From Pseudanabaena sp. SR411 (GTDB taxonomy: Bacteria; Cyanobacteriota; Cyanobacteriia; Pseudanabaenales; Pseudanabaenaceae): 64,000 nucleotides of DNA. Made by a program: the position numbers and the translations under genes. Location of the stretch: the NCBI RefSeq assembly GCF_002251945.1, contig NZ_NDHW01000200.1:1-64000 (forward strand), given 5' to 3'. This document shows positions 22,210 to 31,646 of this stretch, piece by piece. The notes under the pieces are model-generated. The model saw only the letters and a program-made list of their open reading frames with translations. It did no database searches and was not told the origin of the DNA. Positions within the stretch are counted from its first letter, which is position 1; every line of letters starts with the position of its first letter.

Positions 22210-25200
22210 TTAGACAAGCTCAACTGCTCCTAATGCTTTAAGTGTAGATTTTTGAGCATCAGTCAATCCCTTGATCCTAGTAATATTCATATCTTCATAG
22301 GGTCTAGGAATTTTCAATAATTTGAGACTTTTGCCAGATTGTAAATCCCAAAGTCTATTAGCTCCATCATCACTTCCACTAGCTAAAATCTGACCATCAG
22401 CACTGAAAATCACATCTCCCATATAGCCAATATTAAATTCTTCTTCTAAATTGTTGAGGTACTGATGAGTTCGCAAACACCAGAGCTTTACCTCGGCGGC
22501 ATATCCTCCAAAGGCGAGGATTGATAATTTGGGATTTAAGGCTATTGTCCAGACTGGGAATTGGGTTGAGAGCGTGCTTGCACAAGAGCCTGTTGTTAGA
22601 TTCCAGAACTTTAGCGAGCGATCCATACTGCCACTAATCAATATGTCATCTTGACTAAACGCTAAACTCTCGATGCGATCGCTATGCTCTGCAAAAGTGA
22701 TTAAACATTCATGCGATCGCAGATCCCAAATTTTAATCATGCCATCCCAACTACCACTAGCAAGGATTTCGCCATTGGGATGGATCGCTAAAGCTTGGAT
22801 AGGGCTATGATGACCGTGCAGAGTATTTAAACATTTTGAAGTTTGGAGATGCCAAAGTTTGATAGTTTGGTCGCCACTTCCAGAAGCTAAGATTTCACCA
22901 TTGGCAGTAAAAGCGACAAATCTTACCCAAGCAGAATGCCCTTGGAGGATTTGCGAACAGGTTCCATTTTTGACATTAAAGATCTTGATGGTATGGTCAT
23001 AGTTGCCACAGGCAAAGGTTTGCTGGTCAGGGCTAAAGGCAACTTGCATCACTCCAGATGTACCGAGATCAAAATTTCTCAAACATTTTGCATTTTGAAC
23101 ATCCCAAACCCTAACGCTCTGCTCTTCATAGCTAAAGGAAAAGAGAAGATTGTTGTCAGGACTAAAGGCGACAGGTTTAGTAGCTTTATGATATCCCTGA
23201 ATCGTTCTGATACATTGACCTGTATCTACATCCCACAACTTCACAATCCGATCATCACTACCACTAACTAAAGTTTTCGCATCGGGACTAAAGGTCACCG
23301 CCCAAATGCGATTTTTGTGACCATATAAGGTTCTAATTACTTCGCCTGTATTTACTGACCAAAGCTTCACCGTTTCATCATCACCTGCACTCACCAGCAT
23401 TTGACCATCGGCACTAAAAGCGATCGACCAAATCTGTTTTTGATGTCCTGCGATCGCTTTCACTATTTTGCCAGTATGAATATCCCAAATCTTGACAAGG
23501 CAATCTTCTCCAGCACTGGCAAGCTGTCCATCGGAGCGATCGCTTTGTGGCGCAAAGGCAACAGAGTAGACAGCATTAGTATCGACGATTGTGCGTACAC
23601 ATTCTCCAGTTGGTACGCTCCATAGTTTAATGGTGTGATCCAAGCTGCAACTAGCAACCATTTGCCCATCAGGACTAAAGGCGACCGATCTCACGATCTG
23701 CTCATGTCCCTCTAGGGTCGTCACGCATTTGCCAGTTGCGACTTCGGTGAGTTTGACTGTGCGATCGCCACCACCACTCGCTATCAGTAGATCGTCAGGG
23801 CTAAAGGCAATACTGGCTACCCCAAGCGCATGGGCTTCGATTGAAAGTAAACATGCTCCTGTATTCACGTTCCACAACTTCACCATGCGATCAAGGCTAC
23901 CACTTGCCATCATTTGCCCATCTTTACTAAACGTTAGAGAAAATATAAATTCACTATGAGCATGAGTTTTAAGCAGTTGACTACCATCCGCAACTCGCCA
24001 AAGATAAATCCAGCCCCTTACGTCGCTAGTTGCTAAAATCTTGCCATCGGGACTAAAAGCTGTTGCCATGACACTACTAAAAGTCACTCTAAAGGCTGAT
24101 CTAGCCAGATCGGAGTTATTAAAATTAACTTGATGAAGTTCCACTTCTCTAAGATCAGCTTGCCAAATGGATAAATTAGAGAAGTCATAACCAGTTAGAT
24201 CAATATTCAGGCAACAGAGCAGATTAACAAGATTGCCACCTGCATATCCTTGCTTTGGTACAGTTTCCGCTTTCAGTCGAGTTAGGGTCGAGGCGATCGC
24301 TTGATAACCTAACTTGTCGGCGATGGGCTGAAGGATAAACCGAATTTGAGCATCACGAATATAGTCTTTCGCTGTGGCTTCGATGAGGGCATGACTATGG
24401 AGTAGATTTATCTTCTGTTCGGTGCAGTTAATCTCCTGACAAATTTTGTCAATGAATTGATAATTGACATATTCCATCACTACAGGCTGGAGCGTAAACC
24501 CATTAGCCATAACTTCTATGAGCGATCGCTTTTTCAATAATTCCAGAGTCACTATCAGTTTTTGCTTTGATTCTATTGACAGCAAATTCTCTTTTAGGGC
24601 AATTGCTGATATTGGCTCACGGGCGATCGCTAGCCAGTACATTACTTCTTGCTCAGATTCCGATAGTCTCAAAAACTGACGTTGGAGCAGATCTTGAATA
24701 TCTCCAAAATTCAGACCACCCTCTCGCATCAATGCCAACATTTGCGAGACATCGCCACCTAGTAAATCGCGAATCCCTGCGGCGACAATTTTTAGAGCTA
24801 GAGGATTTCCCGCATAGTGTGTAATGATTTCCTGCCATTCTGCATCGTTTGCCCCCATAGATTCTCTCGCCAATATCTGCAAGCCATCCAGTTGCGATAA
24901 GCCTGATAAATGTAGCGATCGCACTGAGCCTCCCATCAATCGCGATAATTCTGGCGGTGCTTCGCGACTGGTAATCACTAAACAGCTTTGATGATTACGT
25001 TCCCCAATATATCTAATCAAATCACCATAGCCTTCATAACCAGAGCGATAGTAATAGCGATCGCTCAGAATCGACTCCCAGTTATCAATTACCAGCAAAC
25101 ATCGCCGTGCATCTAGATAGCGCATCAGCAGGTCAAGCTGTGCGGGTAAATTATCTGGTAGTTCGAGCGGTTGAGGGTGAGAGAGAAATTGCAAAATATC

Positions 25201-25650
25201 GGTGAGGATGCTTGCAAAAGATGGGGCATTACGTAGCGATCGCCAGATCGTAAATTCAAATTCTTCTTTTAATTGATGGGCGAGTTGTGATGCTAGAGAA
25301 GTTTTGCCCATGCCGCCCATGCCCAAAATGGTGACAATTTGATAGCGATCGCTGATTACCCATTGCTCTAACTGTTGTAGCTCGGCAGTACGCCCTAAGA
25401 AATTAATAACTTGTTGAGCCTCTTTTAAATCAACTTGTGGAGTCCTTGCGATCGCCTCTTGCCAATCTATACCCAAAAATTGACAAAGCTGTATGAAGGT
25501 ATCTTGGCGAATGTCATCCCCTTGAAAGAAACGTTTGGCGACACCAATCGATCCCGCTTTTTCTAATACTTGGCTAGCCGTTTGGGAAAGTCCAAGCTGA
25601 CGTAATTTATCCTTGAGTATTTGCTGTCCTCGTTTAGACGCTTTTGCCAT
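22210..25650 (-). CDS. NB-ARC STAND ATPase with 14 WD40 repeats
   Basis: A 1146-residue signalling ATPase. Residues 1-70 form a helical, HTH-like N-terminal domain common in cyanobacterial STAND proteins. The NB-ARC module (about 80-400) has the P-loop GMGGMGKT (110-117), Walker B LLVIDNWE and a VITSREAPPEL sensor. A helical linker and a short pentapeptide-like stretch (DLTGYDFSNLSIWQADL) lead to 14 WD40 repeats (about 520-1110), enough for two seven-bladed propellers. STAND proteins oligomerise after ligand binding, and some act in phage defence or programmed death. No known effector domain is visible at either end. It is separated from the CIS genes by one small gene. Confidence 0.9.
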   Translation of the reverse strand: MAKASKRGQQILKDKLRQLGLSQTASQVLEKAGSIGVAKRFFQGDDIRQDTFIQLCQFLGIDWQEAIARTPQVDLKEAQQVINFLGRTAELQQLEQWVISDRYQIVTILGMGGMGKTSLASQLAHQLKEEFEFTIWRSLRNAPSFASILTDILQFLSHPQPLELPDNLPAQLDLLMRYLDARRCLLVIDNWESILSDRYYYRSGYEGYGDLIRYIGERNHQSCLVITSREAPPELSRLMGGSVRSLHLSGLSQLDGLQILARESMGANDAEWQEIITHYAGNPLALKIVAAGIRDLLGGDVSQMLALMREGGLNFGDIQDLLQRQFLRLSESEQEVMYWLAIAREPISAIALKENLLSIESKQKLIVTLELLKKRSLIEVMANGFTLQPVVMEYVNYQFIDKICQEINCTEQKINLLHSHALIEATAKDYIRDAQIRFILQPIADKLGYQAIASTLTRLKAETVPKQGYAGGNLVNLLCCLNIDLTGYDFSNLSIWQADLREVELHQVNFNNSDLARSAFRVTFSSVMATAFSPDGKILATSDVRGWIYLWRVADGSQLLKTHAHSEFIFSLTFSKDGQMMASGSLDRMVKLWNVNTGACLLSIEAHALGVASIAFSPDDLLIASGGGDRTVKLTEVATGKCVTTLEGHEQIVRSVAFSPDGQMVASCSLDHTIKLWSVPTGECVRTIVDTNAVYSVAFAPQSDRSDGQLASAGEDCLVKIWDIHTGKIVKAIAGHQKQIWSIAFSADGQMLVSAGDDETVKLWSVNTGEVIRTLYGHKNRIWAVTFSPDAKTLVSGSDDRIVKLWDVDTGQCIRTIQGYHKATKPVAFSPDNNLLFSFSYEEQSVRVWDVQNAKCLRNFDLGTSGVMQVAFSPDQQTFACGNYDHTIKIFNVKNGTCSQILQGHSAWVRFVAFTANGEILASGSGDQTIKLWHLQTSKCLNTLHGHHSPIQALAIHPNGEILASGSWDGMIKIWDLRSHECLITFAEHSDRIESLAFSQDDILISGSMDRSLKFWNLTTGSCASTLSTQFPVWTIALNPKLSILAFGGYAAEVKLWCLRTHQYLNNLEEEFNIGYMGDVIFSADGQILASGSDDGANRLWDLQSGKSLKLLKIPRPYEDMNITRIKGLTDAQKSTLKALGAVELV

Positions 25651-25672
25651 ATTTTTTTTGCCATAGTTCTAA

Positions 25673-25705
25673 AGGGCTAGCACTCTCAATGAGTTTGCTA
25701 GCCCT
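25673..25705. repeat. hairpin upstream of the NB-ARC/WD40 gene
   Basis: Inverted repeat AGGGCTAGCA-CTC / GAG-TT-TGCTAGCCCT followed by ATTTTA on the plus strand. It lies 22 bases upstream of the minus-strand start codon. Confidence 0.7.
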
Positions 25706-25848
25706 ATTTTACAGATCGAGGTAATCGCGATCGCAAAATACCGATCCCATTAGCGATCCTTTTACCGATCCTAAAAGTGAGTCTTCAGTACAAGTTAGCT
25801 CAGGCATTCTATTAAATAAGCATTATTTATAGCTAATCGGAGTTAGAC

Positions 25849-26037
25849 ATGAACAAGAATTTTTGGCTCAAGGGGTTTCAAGTTAAGGCAATCATCATCT
25901 CGCTATCGTTAGCCTTACCAGTCGTTGTCATGGCACAAACCTACAGCGATCGCCAAGTCAATTCTTATACTTCTCAAGTACCTACATATTCTTACTCAAT
26001 CGCTGACTTAGCCAATGCAATGCGTTGGCATTGGTGA
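25849..26037 (+). CDS. small exported hypothetical protein
   Basis: A 62-residue protein with a signal-peptide-like N-terminus (K and F rich, then AIIISLSLALPVVVMAQ with likely cleavage after MAQ). The mature part is about 32 residues, rich in Ser, Tyr and Gln, ending AMRWHW. GGAGTTAG lies just upstream of the ATG. I do not recognise a family. The well-formed signal and ribosome-binding site support a real gene, but its small size leaves doubt. Confidence 0.5.
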   Translation: MNKNFWLKGFQVKAIIISLSLALPVVVMAQTYSDRQVNSYTSQVPTYSYSIADLANAMRWHW

Positions 26038-26225
26038 CTAATGCACAGGTTCTCATTTACATATTCATGAGAGATTGAAATAAAACAACGTGTTATCAAG
26101 CAACTCAAAATTTAGGATCAATATGCAAATAACAAATGGCAAGCGGTCTTATATGATTAAAAAGTGAAATCTCGGCAAATCTATAGATTGGCATTATTCA
26201 CAAACATTATTGGAGGAAGATACCT

Positions 26226-27269
26226 ATGCAAATTGAAAAAGAGGATCTGGACTGGGCAGTTGACCAAGATTTGATCGATGCAAATGTAGCTGATAGTCTC
26301 TGGCAGGCTTTGCTCGTAAGGAAACAGCATGTACCAAAATTTGATTTTGCTAATGTGTCCTACTACTTTGGCGCACTCATCGTTATTTTTGGAATGTTTT
26401 TCTTCCTGACCCTTGCTTGGGAATCCCTAGGTGGACAAGGTATATTCGCCCTATCTTGCATTTATATCCTAATTTTTGCTCTTACTGGAAGACATTTATG
26501 GTTTGATCGCGGACTAAAAGTTCCTGGAGGTTTGCTTACAACTATTGCTGTGTGCATGGTTCCACTTGCAATTTATGGCTTTCAACGCATGACGGGTATC
26601 TGGCCATACGGAGATCCTGGTGGCTATCGCAACTACCATATGTGGGTAAAAGCTAGTTGGTTTTACATGGAATTAGGCACAGTTTTCTCTGGGATGCTTG
26701 CCCTTTGGTGGATTCGCTTTCCCTTCCTAACAATGCCGATCGCTTATTCATTATGGTACATGTCAATGGATTTGACCCCGTTGATTTTTGGTAAAAATGA
26801 ATTTGCTTGGAATGAGCGATGTCTAGTTTCTTTTTGGTTTGGCATAGCTACTGTCGTCATTGCTTTTTTCATTGATCGGCGCATCCGCCGTAGTCAGGGT
26901 GACTTTGCCTTTTGGCTGTACTTGTCTGGACTAATGGCTTTTTGGGGAGGTTTAACGCTGATGAATTCTGGTGGCGAATGGGAGAGATTTCTCTATTTCC
27001 TAATTAATCTGTTTTTGATTCTTCTCTCTGTTTTGCTCAGGAGACGTGTATTTGTCATCTTCGGCGGTATGGGAGTGATCGGTTATGTAGGACATCTGGC
27101 ATACACAGTATTTAGTAGTTCGCTACTGTTTCCGATCGCGCTTTCTTTTGTTGGTGTTTTCATAATTTTTGCTGGGATTCAATACCAAAAAAATTACACA
27201 ACTTGGGAATTATGGCTACATCGTGTTCTTCCTGAATCTTTGCTGCAAATTTTGCCAAAAAATATTTGA
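26226..27269 (+). CDS. polytopic membrane protein (DUF2157-like)
   Basis: A 347-residue protein with a soluble N-terminal 45 residues (EKEDLDWAVDQDLIDANVAD, reminiscent of the DUF2157 N-terminal helix) and about nine hydrophobic segments from residue 45 to 325. The end is basic and amphipathic. A good AGGAGG lies 12 bases before the ATG. Function is unknown, and assignment to DUF2157 is tentative. The DUF2817 gene follows after 89 bases. Confidence 0.7.
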   Translation: MQIEKEDLDWAVDQDLIDANVADSLWQALLVRKQHVPKFDFANVSYYFGALIVIFGMFFFLTLAWESLGGQGIFALSCIYILIFALTGRHLWFDRGLKVPGGLLTTIAVCMVPLAIYGFQRMTGIWPYGDPGGYRNYHMWVKASWFYMELGTVFSGMLALWWIRFPFLTMPIAYSLWYMSMDLTPLIFGKNEFAWNERCLVSFWFGIATVVIAFFIDRRIRRSQGDFAFWLYLSGLMAFWGGLTLMNSGGEWERFLYFLINLFLILLSVLLRRRVFVIFGGMGVIGYVGHLAYTVFSSSLLFPIALSFVGVFIIFAGIQYQKNYTTWELWLHRVLPESLLQILPKNI

Positions 27270-27358
27270 GCTTATAATCAAGAACTTCAGTTAATCCTTT
27301 TAACTTTTACGAGCGATCGCTAATTCTCTCTAAAGTTCTATTTTGATGGGAGAAATTT

Positions 27359-28438
27359 ATGAACTATTTAGAGACGTTTTCACCAGACTATGCGATCGCA
27401 CGGGAGCGCTTTCGAGCAAAGTCTTTGGCTTGTGGTTACGATTGCATAGCCTATCCAATTGATCGAGAGAGTCCAACTGGTGAAGAATTAACAATTGATG
27501 TGGCGATCGCAGGCGCACCTAACCCCAAAAGGACTGTAGTAATTTCTAGCGGTTTGCATGGTGTAGAGGGCTTTTTAGGCTCAGCAATCCAACTAGCTTT
27601 GTTAGAACAGCAGCAGATAATTGATTCGCGATCGCCTGATACGAGAGTAGTACTCATTCATGCCCTAAATCCCTATGGCTTTGCATGGCGAAGGCGTTGG
27701 AATGAAGACAATGTGGACTTAAATCGCAACTTTTTACTACCTGAAGAAGAGTTTGCTGGCAGTCCCAAGAATTATCCTAAATTTAATGCTTTTCTCAATC
27801 CAACTTCGCCTCCATCACAATTAGAACCCTATATATTGCAAGCTATTTGGCTAATCTTGAAGTATGGCATGACTAGTTTAAGGAACACTCTTCCAGTAGG
27901 ACAATATGATTTTCCAAAAGGGCTTTTCTTTGGTGGTAATGCTCCATCGCAAACTCAAGAGATTCTTGCTGAAAATTTATCTCAATGGATCGGTAATGCT
28001 TCAGAAGTATTGCACCTTGATTTCCATACAGGCTTAGGAAAGTGGCGGACTTATAGACTTTTGATGGATGCGTCATCACAATCAAAGTCTCATACTAGAC
28101 TAACAGAGAGATTTGGGGTAGATACAATCGAGATATCTAGTACAGAAGGTGTGTCATATCAGATTCGCGGCGGATTAGGAACTTGGTGTAAAAATCTTTT
28201 GCCAGAATGCCGCTATGATCTACTAACGGCTGAGTTTGGGACTTATCCAGCAATTAAAGTCTTGCAAGCACTTCGGGCTGAAAATCGCGCTCATCATTGG
28301 GGAAAACCTCAGCAAAATTATGAATGGGCAAAAAGTCAATTAGTAGAAATGTTTGCACCAGTTTCTTATAGGTGGCGAGAGCAATGCATTAATCAAGGTG
28401 TCGAGATTTGTAAGCAAGCTCTATCTACAGCAACTTAA
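27359..28438 (+). CDS. DUF2817 / M14-like metallopeptidase
   Basis: A 359-residue zinc carboxypeptidase-like protein. Zinc ligands are seen in SSGLHGVEGF (HxxE) and LHLDFHTGLG; the substrate-binding HALNPYGFAWRRRWNEDNVD and LNRNF motif is typical of M14-type enzymes of the DUF2817 family. The substrate is unknown; amide or peptide hydrolysis is expected. No signal peptide is present. GGGAGAAA precedes the ATG. A very long palindrome separates it from the convergent GH57 gene. Confidence 0.85.
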   Translation: MNYLETFSPDYAIARERFRAKSLACGYDCIAYPIDRESPTGEELTIDVAIAGAPNPKRTVVISSGLHGVEGFLGSAIQLALLEQQQIIDSRSPDTRVVLIHALNPYGFAWRRRWNEDNVDLNRNFLLPEEEFAGSPKNYPKFNAFLNPTSPPSQLEPYILQAIWLILKYGMTSLRNTLPVGQYDFPKGLFFGGNAPSQTQEILAENLSQWIGNASEVLHLDFHTGLGKWRTYRLLMDASSQSKSHTRLTERFGVDTIEISSTEGVSYQIRGGLGTWCKNLLPECRYDLLTAEFGTYPAIKVLQALRAENRAHHWGKPQQNYEWAKSQLVEMFAPVSYRWREQCINQGVEICKQALSTAT

Positions 28439-28446
28439 GAGATAGC

Positions 28447-28523
28447 TAGGACAAATCAAAACCCAAAATATGAGTGGCGGCGCTAAGCGCCGCCACTCAT
28501 ATTTTGGGTTTTGATTTGTCCTA
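28447..28523. terminator. very long palindrome between convergent genes
   Basis: Perfect inverted repeat with arms of about 36 bases (starts TAGGACAAATCAAAACCCAA) and a GGCGCTAAGCGCC tip. It includes the stop codon of the minus-strand GH57 gene (28521-28523), so it would form at the 3' ends of both convergent mRNAs. Confidence 0.85.
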
Positions 28524-30002
28524 AGCTTCACCACGTCGATAGAGTTCACGAGCATAGTCCGTCCAAGTTCCCTGTCCCCAATAACGGAAGCAGCTAGTTT
28601 GGACTAAGAGATTGTAAAGCAGAGCTTGCTGATAGTCCGATCGCTTAGTGATTGAGGGATCTTGTGCTACAAGAGCATCATATTGCTCATGGAACTTAGC
28701 ACTGAGTTTATTCATCGGCTCCAACACGTTTTCATAGCCACGCACCCAGCTCATGCTATTTGTCCATGATGCGCCATCCATGTGGAATTGATGATCACTT
28801 GCTTTGAGTTCAGTAATTGCTTGTTCAACGTTAGCAGTACTAAGATTATGGCGATCGCCGCTTTGATCAATCTTATTCCAAACCTTATGTTGTTGCACCG
28901 CTTGAATTGTCGGGTAGTCAAGAGGACTGACACCAGCCGCCTCAATCATTTCTAGATATTCGGTTCCATTTAAGCCCACAACTCCCGAACTGCCACGACC
29001 ATTATTTTTCAGTTGATCCCATACCAACGGATAGTCGCGAGGAAATTCATTCATCATCACGCCGCCATTCTCACCATCGGCAATTTGCGAAACTAGCGAA
29101 GGTACGGAAATATTACCGAGCATCTGTCTGCTCCGACCTTTTGCTTCATGGTAAGGCTGCATTTGAGCGACTAGCTTCGTATCTGAGCCTTGGGTTTTAA
29201 TCAAAGTGGTGATGCTAATCGATTCACCATTGGAATTCATCGCCACTAAACGATTTGGTAAATATTTCTGATCTTGAGTTAGTCTTGAGCCATCAAGACG
29301 TTCTACGGAATGCTCCTGAACCATCAACCAACGATAGCCGCATTCTTTGAGGGCTTTGATATATTCATAAAGTGTGTCGGGATGATTGGGAAGGTGCATT
29401 TCTGGTGGCGAAAACCCTTTAACCCGTTTTAGAGCATCAATGCCAAAAATGGAAGCAAAATGACTTTGCCATGCTTGAATATGTAATTTCACATCAGGAA
29501 TCGGAGTGGATGGAATTACGGCGTGACTCCACATCGTGCCGAGCCACTCTACATAGGGCTGATATTGGCGATCGCAGGTAATCCGCTTGAGATTGTCCAA
29601 AATGTCATGGCGCTGCATCTGTTGCAAGCCCCAGAGTAAATTTCCTGAATAGTCCAGCATAATCCGCGGATTGCTGCCCTGTGCGACTAGTTGCGGAATA
29701 AAATCGCCCATGCGACTGTAACACCAAGCAAACACTGAGGCATTATGGTTATCACCTTCGCCCTGATGTTCAAACATATTTTGCAGATTACAAATTAGCG
29801 CTCCATTTGCACCTGCGGGAATCGTCGGTTGGTGCATATGCAAGGCACAGGCAAAAGCCGATGTAATCTCTTCAAGGCGAAGATTATTATTATTTAAAAA
29901 TACGGGTGCATCATCCTGCACGGCACGTTGAATTACGTCTTCATTTCCACAAATGGCGGGGAAATCAGAGGCGACAAAGCTTGACGGTGTAGTTGTAATC
30001 AA
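28521..30002 (-). CDS. glycoside hydrolase family 57-like protein
   Basis: A 493-residue protein of the cyanobacterial GH57-like group. The N-terminal CALHMHQPTIPAGANGALIC carries the family HxHQP motif; RIMLDYSGNLLWGLQQM and GFSPPEMHLP, with a Glu in the place of the usual nucleophile region, follow. GH57 enzymes cleave or transfer alpha-glucans, so a role in glycogen metabolism is plausible but not shown. No signal peptide. The start at 30002 has no strong Shine-Dalgarno, and its leader contains the palindrome at 30028-30073. Confidence 0.8.
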   Translation of the reverse strand: MITTTPSSFVASDFPAICGNEDVIQRAVQDDAPVFLNNNNLRLEEITSAFACALHMHQPTIPAGANGALICNLQNMFEHQGEGDNHNASVFAWCYSRMGDFIPQLVAQGSNPRIMLDYSGNLLWGLQQMQRHDILDNLKRITCDRQYQPYVEWLGTMWSHAVIPSTPIPDVKLHIQAWQSHFASIFGIDALKRVKGFSPPEMHLPNHPDTLYEYIKALKECGYRWLMVQEHSVERLDGSRLTQDQKYLPNRLVAMNSNGESISITTLIKTQGSDTKLVAQMQPYHEAKGRSRQMLGNISVPSLVSQIADGENGGVMMNEFPRDYPLVWDQLKNNGRGSSGVVGLNGTEYLEMIEAAGVSPLDYPTIQAVQQHKVWNKIDQSGDRHNLSTANVEQAITELKASDHQFHMDGASWTNSMSWVRGYENVLEPMNKLSAKFHEQYDALVAQDPSITKRSDYQQALLYNLLVQTSCFRYWGQGTWTDYARELYRRGEA

Positions 30003-30027
30003 AACTTGTAAAACCTCAATATAAATG

Positions 30028-30073
30028 TATGGGGGGTTTGAGATCAGCCTAGACTAATCTCAAACCCCCCATA
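30028..30073. repeat. inverted repeat upstream of GH57-like gene
   Basis: Arms TATGGGGGGTTTGAGAT / ATCTCAAACCCCCCATA around a 12-base AT-rich loop. It lies 26 bases upstream of the GH57 start on the minus strand. Confidence 0.8.
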
Positions 30074-30130
30074 TTACATTCTGACAGCACTTGGGATGAA
30101 GAATCAAACAAATGGTGTGCATTTCACTTC

Positions 30131-30185
30131 AAACCCCAAGAAGCGAGTTGCGGCGCGAAGCGCCGCAACTCGCTTCTTGGGGTTT
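30131..30185. repeat. palindromic hairpin element after rimM
   Basis: Perfect inverted repeat beginning AAACCCCAAGAAGCGAGTTG with a GGCGCGAAGCGCC tip. It has the same architecture as those at 17700, 43924 and 40362 but a different arm interior. Confidence 0.88.
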
Positions 30186-30237
30186 ATGTCCTAACAAAAC
30201 TGGCGACATCCGCTAACCCACAACCCTGTATATTTAA

Positions 30238-30798
30238 TTATGTCTCGCTACCTAGCCATTTATCGATCAGTCCCTTGGGAGGTATAACTTCAATTCTCTT
30301 TTGACTGATATCGACAAAGGGAGCGATCGCTTCGACAAAGGGAATCAATTCGATTTCGTCGTTTTCAAGATTGCGAACCTCTAATAAATCATTTCCTGCG
30401 GCGATGATGCTAATCACTTCTCCCAATAACTTGCCCGTCGGCTGATGATAAACATTGCAACCCACCAAATCCGCAATCATATACTCGTTATGCTCCAGAT
30501 AAGGGCGATCGCTAGTGGGGATAAACATGAGATAATTACGCAGAGATTCAGCGCGATCGCAATCATTAATTCCTTCGAGACGCACCACAAATAGATTCTT
30601 TTTGCCCGCAATTTCACGTCCTGAGAGCATCATGATTTCTTGCGGCTCATCTTTTTCCGAAGCCGCAATCCATCGCTTACCAGCATTCTCAAAACGTTCT
30701 GGAAAATCTGAATAGGACAATATTCTCACCTCACCTTTCAGCCCTTGTGGTGAAACAATCTTGCCAATCATTAACCAATCATCTGTCATATATTTCAT
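30238..30798 (-). CDS. rimM: 16S rRNA-processing protein RimM
   Basis: RimM binds ribosomal protein S19 and assists late maturation of the 30S subunit. The 186-residue protein has the N-terminal RimM domain (IGKIVSPQGLKGEVRILSYSDFPERF) and a C-terminal PRC-barrel (GKLLGEVISIIAAGNDLLEV, ending LIPFVEAIAPFVDI). The start may be at 30798 or at the ATG three codons later. It lies 40 bases downstream of rnc on the same strand, with a palindrome between them. The rnc-rimM pairing makes functional sense for rRNA maturation. Confidence 0.93.
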   Translation of the reverse strand: MKYMTDDWLMIGKIVSPQGLKGEVRILSYSDFPERFENAGKRWIAASEKDEPQEIMMLSGREIAGKKNLFVVRLEGINDCDRAESLRNYLMFIPTSDRPYLEHNEYMIADLVGCNVYHQPTGKLLGEVISIIAAGNDLLEVRNLENDEIELIPFVEAIAPFVDISQKRIEVIPPKGLIDKWLGSET

Positions 30799-30804
30799 CC
30801 TTGA

Positions 30805-30837
30805 TTTTCCAATTCTTGCTTCGCAAGAATTGGAAAA
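30805..30837. repeat. palindrome between rnc and rimM
   Basis: Perfect inverted repeat TTTTCCAATTCTTG / CAAGAATTGGAAAA around CTTCG, filling nearly the entire 40-base gap between two co-directional genes. Confidence 0.85.
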
Positions 30838-30838
30838 C

Positions 30839-31522
30839 TTATAACATTCTTTCTATTTGTTCTAAAGCGTCGAATGCGGCGGCTCGTTCTGCTTCCTTTT
30901 TACTAGAAAAATTTCGCATACTCTGACCATATAGGCGATCGCCAACATATACTTTAGACGCAAATTCGGGCGTGTGATCAGTTCCCCCCACTTTTTCGGT
31001 GACATATCTGGGCAAAATGTGACCGATATAAGACTGTACCCACTCCTGTAAGCGATTTTTAGCATCAAGATCGGCACGGGTATTTACTAACTCTGGTGGT
31101 ACTGAATCAAACAAAGCCTCCACCGCAGGACGCACCGCCTCCACATCACAATTACGATCCAGATATAAAGCGCCGATCATTGCTTCAAATACACAACTTA
31201 AGAGATTGTCACTTTTATTACCGCCATCACGTAACGCCCCTTTTCCCAATAAAATTTGGTTGTCTAGTTCTAAGGCGATCGCAAAATTTGCTAACTGCTT
31301 CTCATCCACTAGAGCCGCACGACGACGAGTAAGTTCATCTTCACCGAGGTCAGCATGTTGACGATAGAGATAAGAACCGCTTAAAAAATTTAAAATGGCA
31401 TCACCTAAAAATTCTAAGCGCTCATTATCTGCTCCTACGCTAGGATTTTCATGCACATAGGAACGATGGGTCAGCGCCATTCGCAATAATTTTTCATTCT
31501 TAAAAATAAACAGATCTTGCAT
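30839..31522 (-). CDS. rnc: ribonuclease III
   Basis: RNase III cleaves double-stranded RNA, including rRNA precursors. The 227-residue protein has the catalytic signature NERLEFLGDAIL with E37 and D41, the second acidic site in SCVFEAMIGALYLD, and a C-terminal dsRNA-binding domain (DAKNRLQEWVQ to the end, with KKEAERAAAFDAL). The frame is open 13 codons further upstream, but ATG 31522 gives the normal N-terminus. Long hairpins like those flanking this gene are potential RNase III substrates. Confidence 0.94.
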   Translation of the reverse strand: MQDLFIFKNEKLLRMALTHRSYVHENPSVGADNERLEFLGDAILNFLSGSYLYRQHADLGEDELTRRRAALVDEKQLANFAIALELDNQILLGKGALRDGGNKSDNLLSCVFEAMIGALYLDRNCDVEAVRPAVEALFDSVPPELVNTRADLDAKNRLQEWVQSYIGHILPRYVTEKVGGTDHTPEFASKVYVGDRLYGQSMRNFSSKKEAERAAAFDALEQIERML

Positions 31523-31580
31523 TATTACTAATATAAAATTATCCAGACAATACTTTGACAAACATTGCTACAGCAATCCT

Positions 31581-31631
31581 AAATTGTTGGTGAGAATGTG
31601 CCATAAAGTGGCACATTCTCACCAACAATTT
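31581..31631. repeat. palindromic hairpin element
   Basis: Perfect inverted repeat beginning AAATTGTTGGTGAGAATGTG with a CCATAAAGTGG tip, between the pentapeptide gene's 3' end and rnc. Confidence 0.88.
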
Positions 31632-31646
31632 AATCTCACAAAGGAA

